Of a stretch of 64,000 nucleotides of DNA, positions 49,501-62,032 are shown piece by piece. Every line of letters starts with the position of its first letter. Within the stretch, counting starts at the first letter, position 1. The position numbers and the translations under genes were made by a program. The DNA is from Brachionus plicatilis (lineage: Eukaryota > Rotifera > Eurotatoria > Ploima > Brachionidae): positions 1 through 64,000 of the forward strand of contig QEOQ01000432.1 in assembly GCA_010279815.1 (NCBI GenBank), read 5' to 3'. Under the pieces are notes generated by a model that saw nothing but the letters and a program-made list of their open reading frames with translations, searched no databases and was not told where the DNA came from.

Positions 49501-52500
49501 GTGTTTAGTTTCGATCCTGAAGTGTATGGTTGAGTGGACCAAAGATTTGTACACTAATCCAAATGTGCAGTCTAATGTTGGCCCTGAAAATAGACCCGGC
49601 GATTCAGACAGTGTAAATGCATCAAATAAAATTCAGTCATATGACAGTTGCAACTCGTTGAATTCGTCAAGTTCCAACACCAACACCAACACAAACACAA
49701 ACTCGAGCTACAATCCGTCTGATTTTGAAATTATTAAATGCAAAAAAGAACTTTGGGAAAAAGGAATCGAGTTGTTCAGAAAGAAACCGTCAAAAGGAAT
49801 TCAATTTTTACAAGAAAATGATTTGCTCGGACATTCAAGTCACGAAATAGCTTATTTTTTTCTTGAAGATAATAGATTAGACAAAACTGCAATTGGAGAT
49901 TTTCTTGGTGAAAATGAAAAATTCAACAAGGAGGTAAGCAAATTTTTTTGTCAAGCATTTTTTCTTTAAGAATTTTTTTTCGAGATATTGAAATTTCAAT
50001 ATCACTAATCTCAATATCAGTTAATTGATTAACCTTTTTGATACTTATTTTAAGTTGGCATTCGATACCAACACGATGTTGTACAAAGCAATTTACGTTG
50101 TCTTTTGAGTCTATATAGTGGTGTTCCGGATTCAGTAATTTACGTAAAAAATAGTAAATTTACCAAATTTTACGTAAAATATTGTAAATTTACGTAAATT
50201 TACAAAAGTAAAAAAATGTAAATTTATCAGATTTCAAGTAAAATTTGGTAAATTTCGAACATTTTACGTAAATTTATGTAAAAAAAAATCCAAAAAATTG
50301 AAATAATTTGGCACTTTTTAAAAAAAAAAATGTATTTTTTTATCCTTCAATATTTATTTTCAAAATTATGTATAAAAAAAACTTACCACAATTAATGTGA
50401 ATTTTGGTAAAATGTTATCAATTTAATGGTAAAAAATATTAAAAAATGGTTAAAAATTAAAATAAATTAAAGGAATTTTTATTAACAAAAAATACTTGAT
50501 TAAATTGTCCTAAAACATGTTTAATTGAATACATTAACATTTTATTTTTTTGATTTATCCATTTTGATTGAATTAGACACCCTTTCCCAAACTTTTTTAA
50601 AGGAAAGATGTTTGGGAAAGAATTTAACTAGATCATCTTTTGAAAAAAATTCATTTTTCTGTTTTTATATTTAAAAAAAGCAGTACTTTTTATTTCTAAG
50701 ATCCTGTTCGGATTATTTGTTTTGTAATATCAAAATGTTCCTTTTTTATTTTTATAATTTTATTTTTAGGTAATAATTTTTCATTTTTTAAAAAAACACA
50801 AAAAAAAAATTTTATTTTAATCTTTTTATTTTTATTTTTTTACTTCTCCTTAAAGGAGGTTAATTCAATTCAATAAATAAATAAATATCCAAATGTTTTA
50901 TTTGGATCTTCTTTAAATTTTCTTTCTACCTGACTTCTTAAAAAAGCTTGGGAAAGGTCGTCTAATTCAATCAAGATGGATAAATCAAAAAAATAAAATA
51001 TTAATCTATTAAATTAATTATTAATTATTAAATTTCTTTAAATTTACGTAAATTTTCGTAAATTACTAAATCCGAAACACCACTGTATGTGATCAATTTT
51101 TTCAGTCATTAACAGACTCTTATCGATTCTTAAGTGATCTTAAAACTGAGCTACGCAAAATTATACATGATATACGTGAAAAATATCAACTAAAGAATGT
51201 AACTACTGGAACAAGATATAAAATTTTACCAATTTCTCGTCAAAATTTTAAAAAAGAAATTTTAAGTAACAAAGATATTGAATTAGCTGTTCACGTAAAT
51301 GAAATTATTGCAAAAAATATTACTCCAAATAATAATCCAAAAAAAAAAAGCGTGAACGTGCAAGACCATAAAACATAAGAATTATTATTTATTTACATAT
51401 TTAATTGACTAATTTTTTTAATCAATAAATTAAATTAACAAATTAGCTTTCAATTATTTATCTGATATTGAAAATCAATATCAAGTTAATAATTTGAATA
51501 TAAACTTATTAATTAATTGATAACAAGACTAGTGATATTAAAATTTTATTGATCATTGATATTCAGGTTTATAAGAGCCTTTATGTCTTTAAATTAAACA
51601 CTGTTTAATTTTGATTTTTTCCTACTGTTAAGGTCATGTATGCTTACGTTGATTTAATTGATTTTCACGGCATGGAAATAGTGAGTGCATTGCGTATGTT
51701 TTTGGAAAAATTTCGTTTGCCCGGCGAAGCACAAAAGATTGATCGTCTGATGGAAAAATTTGCGGCTCGTTATCACGAGCTAAATAAAAAATTTGCCAAC
51801 AACACTTCTAACAATTCAATCGACGCAGAACAAGACCACAAGAACACAAAGAACTCAATAAAAGATTATTATTTTGAGAGTGCGGATGCCGTATATGTGC
51901 TTGCCTTTAGTGTAATAATGCTGGCTACTGATTTGCATAGTGCAAGTGTGAAGAAAAAAATGACCAAAGAGGCCTATATAAACATGAATCGAGGCATCAA
52001 TGAAAACAAGGATCTACCGAAGGAATTTTTGGAAAAAATATACGATCAAATTGCCGAGAGTGAAATCAAAGTTAAGCCTACTTTGAATGCCAATAATACC
52101 AATAGGCCTAAAGCCGAATCAGAAAAACACAGAAAACTGTTGTACAACATGGAAATAGAACAAGTTACTCAGACGGCTAGATCGTTAATGGAGAGTGTCT
52201 ATCATGTTCCAACTCATTTTACTTTTGCCAAACACGGTGAACACATTATGCCAATGTTCAGACTAGCATGGACTCCGTTTTTGGCTGCTTTCAGCATAGC
52301 ACTACAGGATTCAGACGATCAAGCAGTAGTTGAACTATGCTTGACTGGCATTCGATGTTCTATTCGAATTTCGTGCATATTTCATCTGGAACTTGAGAGA
52401 GATGCTTACATTCAAGCATTGTCTAAATTTACACTCTTGTGTTCATCAAGTAGCGTAGCTGAATTGAAGCCCAAGAATGTAGATTGTTTCAAGAATTTGA

Positions 52501-55500
52501 TTACTATAGCTCTCACAGACGGTAATTATTTGGGTAAATCGTGGTATGAGATTTTAAAATGTATAAGTCAATTTGAAGTAGCACAGTCGATTGGTGTCAC
52601 TGTTTCGAATGTTGCTCATACCAATTCGAGTGTAAATTTAAATAATTCTTATTTGTCAACAATATCAATTATAACAAGAGAAAGCTCTATTTTGAAAAAC
52701 ATAATACAACCTTCATCTACATCAGTTTCAACAGTAATGATGAATAGCATAGGTAAATTTTGATTTTAACAATCTTAATTCAATATGGACAATACTTTTC
52801 TTTCTCCCAAACCTTCTTAAATTTTTAAGAGAGGAGAAAAAGAAAATTATCAAAATTTACGATGGCATATTTAAGGACCGATGTAAGGTCCTACCATTAT
52901 TCTTATTTTAAATTTAAGTTGAGTATACTCTTAATTTGATGTTTCAACAATGGTGCCACAACTTACAAAAGGAGAATTTTAAAATTTTAAAAATATTCTC
53001 GTAATTCAAGTCCTCTTAACAAGACTTCTTCATCTAAAATTCAACCTTTTCTTCAATTAAGTTAAACTTCAATCGAGTTCATTCTATAACTATTTTTAAA
53101 TTCAAATTTAAATTTTTTTTGTCACAAAAAAAAAATAAAATTAGATATCAATGAAAGGAAAATAAACGACTTAACTTTAAACAAAAAAATTTTAAGTCAT
53201 TGACTTCACTAAAAAATGACTCAAGAATGACTTAAATTTTTAAATTACGCACAAGTCTGACATATTCCATTATTCAAGACCAGGGCTGTTACATCTGTTC
53301 TTAATTTTTGATTTTTTTAAGACCGACTCCGATTAAATTAATTTTGTTTTCAAAAAGTTTAACAAAATAAACTTTTTAACACTTTTGGTATTAAAAGAAG
53401 CTTTTTTTTCTTGAACGTTGTATCGTTATATTTAAATATTTGAGAACAGAGATATTTAGAAAGGACACAACGCCTTCTTAGGATTCTTAAGATTCGGTAT
53501 CTTGGAGTTGTGAAATAAGTAAAAATTGAACAAAAAATATTTTCTTTTTGTATTTAATTAAAGACAAAGACAAAAAAGGCCATAATTAATTCCAATATAA
53601 ATTAATATTTTATAAATTAACAATAATCATAATAATAAATATATATAGCAATAATCTAATAAATTTTCAATGGTCAAAAAGACAAAAAATCAAGGCATCT
53701 TGAAGTTGATGATCAATTCAAAATATCATTTCAATTCAAAAAGTTTGTCTTTAGATATTAATCCAATAGTAAAATCGATTTTCAATTTAGTTAACTGATT
53801 TTTTTAAAGTTTTATTTTCGTTTTATTACTAATTTGGAATTTTTTATTTGATTTTTTTTTTTTAAATTTAATTGTGAAATCTCAAATAAACTCTACAAAA
53901 AATCAGTTAATACATTTAAATATTAAAATCAATTATCAATGGACTGAGAAAATGTTTTTTCAATTTTTTCTTATTTTCTGAATCTACAATGTAAATCACG
54001 TTACATTAAAATTATTTAAATTAATTCAAAGATTTAGTTTAAAATCTAAAGACAAACTTTTTGAATTGAAATGATATTTTGAATTGATCATTAACTTCAA
54101 GATGCCAAAATCAAGCATCAATAAACTCAGTTTTGATTTATCTAAAAAAATTTTTGTTGAGAATTTTTTTTAACTTTGGCTTATTTTTTATTTTTTTAAA
54201 AGGAGGATTTTTTTTTCAATTTGTACATAATTTCACAATATCAATCAATTTTTACACTACAACATTTTTTGTTGATTTATAAATATTTTTTATTCTTTAG
54301 AGAGTTTAGAATCAAAACCGTTAGCTAATATTCAAATTCATATTGGTGACTCGTTGACTCAAAGTGTTATTGTGGCTGTTGACCGTATTTTTACAGGATC
54401 AACTAAACTTGATGGCGATGGAATAGTCGAGTTTGTTAAGTGGTTATGTTTTGTTTCAGAAGATGAGCTTACGTATAGTCCGCCCAGAATGTACAGTCTA
54501 CAAAAGATTGTTGAAATTTCGTATTATAACATGGGCCGAATCAGACTGCAATGGACCAGGATTTGGAACATTCTTGGAGAACATTTTAATAAGGCCGGCT
54601 GTAGCTCAAACGAAGAAATAGCTTTTTTTGCTATAGACTCGTTGCGACAACTTACAATGAAATTTTTAGAAAAGGGAGAATTCGCAAATTTTCGATTTCA
54701 AAAAGATTTTCTCAAGCCGTTCGAGCACATAATGAAACGAAATTCGTCTTTTTCAATAAGAGACATGGTTTTGCAATGCATTGCTCAAATGGTTAAGTCA
54801 CAAGCTCAAAATATCAAGTCCGGATGGAAAAACGTATTCGGAGTTTTTCATTTAGCAGCCTCGCAGAACAATGAACGCATTTTGAACTATTCTTTTGATA
54901 TTGTCACCGAAATAATCCGAAGTTATGTTGAAAAATATTTTTTCAATTTAATCGATTCATTCCAAGATGCCATAAAATGCTTGTCCGAATTCGCATGTAA
55001 CTCTTCATCGCCCGATATTTCTATTGAGGCCATTGGACACATTCGCAATTGCGCTGTATTTGTCGCAGACAAGCCAAAGGCTTTTGTAGATCAGGGATTT
55101 GATGATTTGAAAAACATACCAGAAAGTGACTTGGTGTGGATGAAAGGCTGGTTTCCCATTTTGTTCGAATTGTCTTGCATCATAAACAGATGCAAGCTTG
55201 ATGTGCGCACAAGAGGCTTGACAGTTATGTTCGAAATAATGAAAACTTATGGCGAAACTTTCAGGACTCAATGGTGGAAGGACTTGTTTAATATTGTGTT
55301 TCGAATTTTTGACAACATGAAATTACCCGAGGCCCAAGTAGAGGTTATTTATTTTTATTTTATCATATTTTATTATTTTTAAGTTAATAAACAATAATAG
55401 GAGTTACATTGAGCCTTTAATAAACAAAAGTAGATGCCAATCAAAATATGAAAGAGTGAATTTTAACGTAAAAGTTCTCATTGTCAAGTTTCATTCAAAA

Positions 55501-58500
55501 CTTCCAATACAAAGAAAAAAAGAATAAAAGTCTATAGCTTTTGTTCTAATGGTCTAAAACTTTTTATGTAGATGAAACAAAGTGAAACAACTTTTGTTTC
55601 ACACATTGCGGAAGTCTGCAAAATTGTTTTAAACCATTAGAAAAAAAATTATAAACTTTTTTCTTTTTGTATTGAATGAATGAAACTTGACAATACTCGC
55701 AAAGTCAATGAAATTTTTTCTTATTTTTGCACAGTTATCTAAAATAATATTTATTTTTTCTGAAACAAATGACATACTGTATTTTTTTTATTGATTTTTT
55801 GTTTTCATTTAGAAAATTAAAAATTGATGAAAAAATATTTACTATTTTATTTTGAGTTTCTAGTTTTGGTTTACAGGATCCAAAATGCAAAATTCCTAAA
55901 TTTATTTTTAAGTTTTTCCTTCTGAACTTGATCCGAGTGAGCTCGAATTCAAACTCAGTAAAATTAAAGTCCAAGATCAAAATCTTTAAATTTTTTATTT
56001 TTTTATTTTTCGTTCTAAATGATAGTGGTAAGACTTGACCTGTTTAATCTTTCCTGAATTGATTCAAAATTTTTGGGACTTTAATTTAAACTTTTGACTC
56101 AAAAAGAAAATTTAAAATTCAATAAGTTAATTCTCTAAAATTTACTCAATAATTAATTTTTGTATTATCTGTTGTTTTTTCTTGTTTAAATAACATTGAA
56201 AATTACATTTAAAAACACAAAAGATAGTCACTTTTAGTAAAAAAAATGAAAGCTTTACAAATAAAGAATTATTATTATTATTATTTATTTAAGTTTGAGT
56301 CACATTGACATTTATATTATAAAAATTAAAAAATCAAATTACAAAATAAAATCAGTTTTAAAAATATTCCTAATTTTTCAAAGAATTTACACAATTAGTC
56401 ATCCGAAGTCATAATTAACTTTTAATAAATTATTTAATTCGCTAAATAGATAAAAATAAAAGTAAAATAAAGATAAAAGAATAAAAGTAATATGGTAAAA
56501 TAAAAAGGTTCACTTTGTGCTACAGTAAAACATTTAAAAATTTTAAATTTTATTTCTATTTTTTTTTTCAAAGAAAAATGAATGGATGACAACAACCTGT
56601 AACCATGCTCTCTATGCAATAATTGATGTATTTTCGCAGTATTATGAAACAATTAGTTCCATTCTTGTAGATGAATTGTATACTCATTTGAAATGGTGCG
56701 TTAAACAAGACAATGAACAACTAGCTCGATCAGGAATTAATTGTTTGGAAAATTTTGTGATTACAAATGGAGCAAAATTTTCAGAGGAAGTTTGGAGAAA
56801 AACTTGCGATTGTCTTTCAGAAATTTTTAGTTCAACTATTCCTCTAGAGTAAGACTATTTATTAGAAAAATTGAAAATTATTAAGATTGCTTTTTAAGAC
56901 TTCTTACATGGTCTCCTAGTTCAAATAATATTGAAAAAAATGTAATTAATTTACAAAAATCTTCTATGATGGATAATCTAAAAAGTGGTTACTCGGACAA
57001 TACTCGAACAAAAATTCCAAATACAAATTTGTGCGTTGATTTAGAAAATAAAACATTTCAAACTTTTCTGATCAAGTGCATTGTTCAATTAGAGCTGATA
57101 CAAACAATTGATAATATCATATTTTACCCAACTACCAGTAAAAAAGAAGATGCAAAGTTTATTGCTGCGGCACAGGTATCTATTCAATTTAAAATTAAAT
57201 ACAGTCAACTCGAAATTTTTATTATTAATTACTTTAAATAACTTTCATTTTAGATAAAAAAAAAATAAAAATATAATTGAGAAAAAATTAAGCTGAGCAT
57301 AGTTTAGAGAATTGTCGAAATACTACTAAGTTCTCACTTTAATTGCTTTCAACTCTAATTGCGTTCTCACTTTAAAAATTTCAATATCTTTTATACTATC
57401 TCGTTTATTTTCTTGTTTAACACTCAAACACCGGAATTTTTTTACGTCAAGTACTAAAGTGATCCAAAAACCCCTCTAATAGAGTATGTTTCTTAATTGG
57501 CAAATTACCAAAGTTACTCAAAATATGTTAGAAAATATACTAAATTTAAAAATAAATCTCTTTTTTAAAAAATATTTTGCCTATTTTTAAGAAAAAATTT
57601 GAAATAAATTAAATTCGTAGTACTGGTTCTTAACAATTTATACAGATCGATTTAAAAACCTTATCTCCTACCCAAAGGGCCAAATGTTAATTGTTTAAAT
57701 TTGTCACAAGTAAAGCTTGATTTGTTTCCATTACGAAAAAAATCGAGCTTCATAAATTCTTGACCAAATGGAGCATTTTGGTAAAAGACACTTTTTGCAT
57801 AAAAAATACCGATAAAAGCTAATATATTTCCTTTTGTAAACGGAAGTTAAAAACCCCTACAATATCAGAAAAAAAGATTCTTCAAAGTATGCTAAATCGT
57901 GAGCAGAGAACCAAAAAGAAATAAACCAAGTCTTCAATCAGGAAGACCTGATAAGGTTTTTAAGGAGATTTTTAAAGATCGTAGACTTTATATTGTTCAG
58001 ACACAATTTGATGGAGTCTGATAAACCATCGCTGGAGTCAAGTCTGTTTTTCAATTCTAACTGAAGTTGAGACGAGTTGTTTTTGATTAAGTATATATCT
58101 TTGCCAAGATAAGAAACGAGAAAGGAAATATCTTGTTCAAAGGATTTAATTCTACAGTTAGGAAATGATTGAAAGCTGAGACACATACACTCACAAATAT
58201 AAGATGCGAGGCTTTTATATTTAAGATTGCTGATAAAAGATAAAATATATTTCTTATTATCCTTTCTCATTAAAATGTATCTTTTTTTCATTCAATCTAA
58301 CCCATATCGCTCCATTTTTGAAGAATGAAGTTTTTTCATTGTTAGTTTCTTCTCATCTGAGTCTTCATCTGAGTCATATTCAGCATTAGTTTAATTTGAT
58401 GTTTCCATTTCTTCTTCAAAATCATTATCAAGCTCATTATTTTCCTCATAATCATTTTAATTATCATCAGAAACTTCTAATTAGGTATCATTCGCGTTAC

Positions 58501-59920
58501 TGAGAGGTACAAGAGATTTTCATCGAGGCATGATTCAAAAAATATTATTCATTATATGAGAATTGAGTAGAGTTTGGAATTAAAAGCATAATTAGCCATG
58601 TCTTTTATTTATTACACAAAATAAAAGACAATATATTTTGACGGTCTAAAAAAACCCTCTTCGGGTTTAACGTATTCTTTTTTTTGCATGAAAATAAAAA
58701 TATTTTGAAATCAAAATTAATTAAATAATATTTTTTGATTTTAATTTTTATAAATAAAAAAAATTTGCACAAATGATTAAATTTATTGAGTAATTAGTAA
58801 AAGAAGTACCATGTCGAAATAACACCTCCAGCTTTTGAGTGTCAAGACATTATACATTTCTTTTATTTACAATACAAATTAAAGCAAAAGTCTGAAAACC
58901 AAACAAAAGCTTTCAGACTAATCAGAGTCGACTGAAATTTAAACAAATAAAATTAAATAAAAAAAATAATTCCAAAAATGAACGAAATCTATTTTTAAAA
59001 ACTGAATGAATTTTTATTTTAAAGGCTCTTTCATCTCCTATTCCTACTTCCGATTCAAATAAAAAGTTTGGTGGCGAGATTTTTTTTCATGATCAATATG
59101 GAATGTATTTGCATTTAAAAAGCGAACAATTACTCAATCTAGTCGACTGTTTAGAAAGGTCCTTCGAATTCTCACGTAAATTCAATTGTAATCATGAACA
59201 GCGCAATGTTTTATGGAAAGCTGGTATTTTTTGTTGCTTATTTATCAATGTTTTAAAATTTTCTGGAATTAATTTTGCCACATTTAATCATTTACAAATT
59301 TAATCCCGGAAAGAATTTAGTTTTTTTAAAAATTCTTTGAATGATCAAGAGGATCTTAATCATCCTTATCAAAATTTTGAATCTAAAAAATGTACTTTTA
59401 ATTAAATGAAAAATTAATTCAAATTAGCTGCATCTCCCTTTAATTTTTTAATGAATCAAAACTAATTTTAACTTTTAAGGATTTAATGGAAAAGAAAAAC
59501 CAAATCTTCTAAATCATGAGACTCAAAGCTTGGCTTGCATTTTACGTATTTTATTCAAGATGTTTAATGATGAATCAAGGAAAAACTTCTGGTCAGTAGT
59601 TCAAATAAGACTATTAAAGTAATATTGAAAAAAAAATTGATTTTAATTTATTTTTGTTTTATAGTGTGTGTCAGAGTTCATTAGACTATTATTCCATTAT
59701 CGATTCTGAAAATCATAGAGAAATGTGGGACAATCTAATTCTTATGATGTTAACAAAAACTTATAAATTAGATTCCAAAAAATTTAAAATATTTTCCTCT
59801 TTTTTATACCGTAAATTATGCGATATTCTTTCACAGAATTTAAAGCTCGAGATAAGAAACATTTTGAAAGAAATATTTATCCAAATCGGCTATGTGAATT
59901 CGATTCAACAAATTAGTTGA
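46592..59920 (+). CDS. ARFGEF1/2: Brefeldin A-inhibited ARF guanine nucleotide-exchange factor (BIG1/BIG2 type)
   Basis: Twelve exons: 46592–46727, 46965–47107, 47155–47310, 48180–48356, 48419–49933, 51633–52752, 54301–55343, 56574–56848, 56899–57175, 59025–59223, 59480–59618, 59665–59920. Phases close to 1811 residues (human BIG1 1849, BIG2 1785). The N-terminal DCB region starts [19 protein letters not shown]. The HUS box [16 protein letters not shown] lies near residue 550. The Sec7 domain spans about 645–830, with the catalytic glutamate in [15 protein letters not shown] and the groove motif [21 protein letters not shown] regions follow ([16 protein letters not shown] type, [41 protein letters not shown]). 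It loads GTP on class I ARFs at the trans-Golgi. The stop is followed 57 nt later by AATAAA. Intron 2 is 47 bp, while introns 5, 6, 7 and 9 carry repeats. One gene stands for both vertebrate paralogues. Confidence 0.96.
47593..47777. repeat. 185-bp MITE with 14-bp perfect TIRs
   Basis: GACCGGTGTCAATT at the left and AATTGACACCGGTC at the right are exact inverses, in ARFGEF intron 3. No target duplication is obvious. Confidence 0.75.
50116..51085. mobile_element. ACGTAAA-rich TIR element (copy 3, complete) with TA target duplication
   Basis: Left end TAGTGGTGTTCCGGATTCAG, right end inverted CAGTGGTGTTTCGGATTTAG, flanked by TA on each side, as for Tc1/mariner-like elements. The arms go on with TTTACGTAAA motifs and with TTTTTTTGATTTATCCAT and GATTGAATTAGAC in inverted positions, so the full arms are long. 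Short repeat S is inserted in the centre. No transposase. Confidence 0.85.
50737..50887 (+). repeat. Short retroposed repeat S (copy 3) with near-perfect target duplication
   Basis: Starts CCTTTTTTATTTTTATAA and ends with the hairpin CTCCTTAAAGGAG and an AAATAAAT tail. ATCAAAATGTT before it and ATCCAAATGTT after it look like an 11-bp target duplication with one mismatch, supporting retroposition. Confidence 0.75.
51106..51378 (+). other. Exon-like ORF in ARFGEF intron 5 (candidate alternative last exon)
   Basis: A splice-acceptor sequence (CAATTTTTTCAG, ending 51105) is followed by an open frame of 90 codons ending TAA at 51376–51378, with AATAAA at 51424–51429. It starts in phase 0, exactly the phase of the ARFGEF exon ending at 49933. 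The peptide begins [20 protein letters not shown] and is not low complexity; I recognise no family. It lacks an ATG start. It may be a piece of the enclosing transposable element's gene. Splicing to it would cut the Sec7 domain just after the catalytic loop. Confidence 0.45.
53694..54106. mobile_element. 413-bp MITE (family M2) with AAAATCAA target duplication
   Basis: Arms of about 80 bp begin GGCATCTTGAAGTTGATGAT and, inverted at the right end, GGCATCTTGAAGTTAATGAT. AAAATCAA flanks both sides (8 bp). Lies in ARFGEF intron 6. A diverged copy is at 61245–61650. Confidence 0.87.
55480..55695. repeat. 216-bp palindromic repeat in ARFGEF intron 7
   Basis: ATTGTCAAGTTTCATTCA at the left and TGAATGAAACTTGACAAT at the right. 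The arms continue through CAATACAAAGAAAAAAAG and TTCTAATGGT and their inverses, about 85 bp each. Confidence 0.85.
57938..58670 (-). mobile_element. piggyBac-like remnant (copy B) in ARFGEF intron 9
   Basis: TTAA at 58667–58670 bounds an end reading inward ACCCGAAGAGGGTTTTTTTA. About 170 bp further in, the minus strand of 58500–58340 encodes the same acidic N-terminus as the 4139–4930 copy, with stops. A minus-strand frame at 58291–57938 (117 aa, containing [19 protein letters not shown]) follows; I do not recognise it. The core is absent. Confidence 0.55.
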
Positions 59921-62032
59921 TTAAAAGAAACAAACAAACAATTCCTAAAGAAATTGAAATAATTATTTAAATTATCAATAAAATTAATTTTTATAGTTTT
60001 TAAATATATTTTTTAAGACACATTTTATTTTTTGTTTTATAAATTAAAACAATATTAAATATGTTAAATTTGGCGTTTTCTAAATCGTTATTTTTGATCT
60101 CAGTTCTTCTAGAACTTCGGATTAAATTTTTATTTTAAATTTAATTGTCTTATTAAATTAATTAAACAAAAATTAAAGCTCTACTAAATTTATATTTAAC
60201 CCTAGATTTTTTTAATTCTATTGCTATTTACAAAATAATAATTTTAGCAACCTATTTTTAAATACTGACGCTTTTTTTTTAAAAAAAAATTAACGTAAAT
60301 AATTTTTTCGAATAATTATTTCCTAATTTTTGAATTGATTTATGAAAAAAAAATAATTTACACTAACAGTTTAAATTTAAATTTTGTTTCTAAAAACAAA
60401 AACCAAATTTTTTTATCATCGTAAGAAATTTTAATATTCTTTCATTAATGCAAGGAAAATCATTTTTTTATTAAAAAATATTTTTTACTTATAAATGGTC
60501 ATATTTAGACATTTTTTCATTAATTTTGGATTTCAGCCTAACCTTAGGCTATTGCGAAATCAGTTTAGACGAAATTTTACGGAAAATTTCAAATTCTTGG
60601 TCTTATTCAATTAAAAATTAAACTCAAAAACTGCAAGATTTAAAATTATTATTTTTACAAAGATAGTAAAAAAAATTCATTTTATTTTTATTTTTTTAGT
60701 TAATAAACATTTATAAACAAATCTTTTTTTAAAATATTCAGACCAAAATTATTAAAAATTAAAATAGAGTCATTTTGAATTGTTAGAGTCTCTAGTTAAA
60801 AATGGTATTACATTTTTTTTAATAATATAAATCCAAAAAAGCATGTTCGAATCATGTGATTTGTGTTTGTGCTAAATCAAAAAAAATTTTTAGTCTTTTT
60901 GCTTTCTTAAATTTTTTCATATAAATTCAATAAAATAAATTCTGATCTTTTTATCAATTTTTGAATATTGAAACACTTTATAGTACGTAAAAATATTGTG
61001 TATTTCGACTTAAATAACTGTTTTTTTAAAAGCTAAGATTAAACGTTATTATTCCCTAGTTATCAAACAAATTTTTAAAAGTATACAGATCGATTCTTAT
61101 ACACAAAGAATTAATCATGAAATATTTTTTTAGCTTGATCATAATATATTGGATCTGATAGTGTTTCAATCTATATTTAAAAAAAATTCTATAATAATTA
61201 AAGAAAAGTGATTAATTGTTTTATTAAATCTTGATACTTAAATTGGCATCATGAAGTTGATGATCAATTCAAAAAATCATTCAAATTCAAAAAGTTTATC
61301 CTTAGATATTAAACTTAATCTTTGATTCAATTTAAATAATTGTAATGTAAATTGCTTTGCGTGTGTTTAGATTTTGAAAAAAAAAATGAAAAAACACTTT
61401 TCTCAATCCACAAATAAAATTGATTTTTATATTTATATTAATTAACTAATTTTTTGTAAAGTTTATTTGAAATTTTTTAATTCACAAGTGTTTGTATCAA
61501 GCATTCAAAATAAAATTTAAAAAAGAAATTCAAATAACTTTTTCCAAATAAGTAATAAAATGAAAATAAAACTTTAAAATAAAACAAAAATTCAGCTAAT
61601 AAATTTTTTAATATCTAAAGATAAACTTTTTGAATTGAAATGAACGATCAAATTAAACTAATTTAATCAGAATGATTTAAAATTTGTCATTAAAAAATCC
61701 TTCAGAAAATTAAATTTAGAAATAAAATATTGTTTCACTTTCCCTAATGTGTGAATTTTTAATTATTTAACAAATATTCACAAATTAAAAGACAAAATAA
61801 TTTCCAGTTTGAAATTTAGCATGTGAAATTGCATAATTATTCATAATTTATTATAATTTCGGATTGTAAATCAAAAAAATTTTATTTTCAATTTTTATTG
61901 AATTTTATTGACTAGCTCAAAAATAAAAAAGATAGTGTTAGATAAATTTTTGAAAAATTTTTAAGTCTTCTAATTATCAAAATTCAAATTATAAAAAATA
62001 TATTCTTATTATTCTATTATAAAATTGTAGAT
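59921..62032. other. Intergenic region between ARFGEF and WDR7
   Basis: 2.1 kb, very AT-rich. AATAAA at 59977–59982 probably serves ARFGEF. An M2 repeat copy lies at 61245–61650. TTGTAG ends two bases before the WDR7 ATG. No other gene seen. Confidence 0.55.
61245..61650. mobile_element. MITE family M2, diverged copy
   Basis: Left arm GGCATCATGAAGTTGATGAT and AAAAAGTTTATCCTTAGATA; right arm with TATCTAAAGATAAACTTTTT and GAATTGAAATGAACGATC. The outer right end is eroded. Related to 53694–54106. Confidence 0.7.

Larger units (their letters stand above)
49982..51565. mobile_element. Foldback element filling ARFGEF intron 5
   Basis: Left-arm sequence (TGAAATTTCAATATCACTAA, 49989–50008) recurs inverted at about 51527–51550 (CTAGTGATATTAAAATTT). 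The element occupies nearly the whole intron that splits the Sec7 domain between FNKE and VMYAYVD. Inside are a second TIR element (50116–51085) and an exon-like ORF (51106–51378). Confidence 0.6.
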
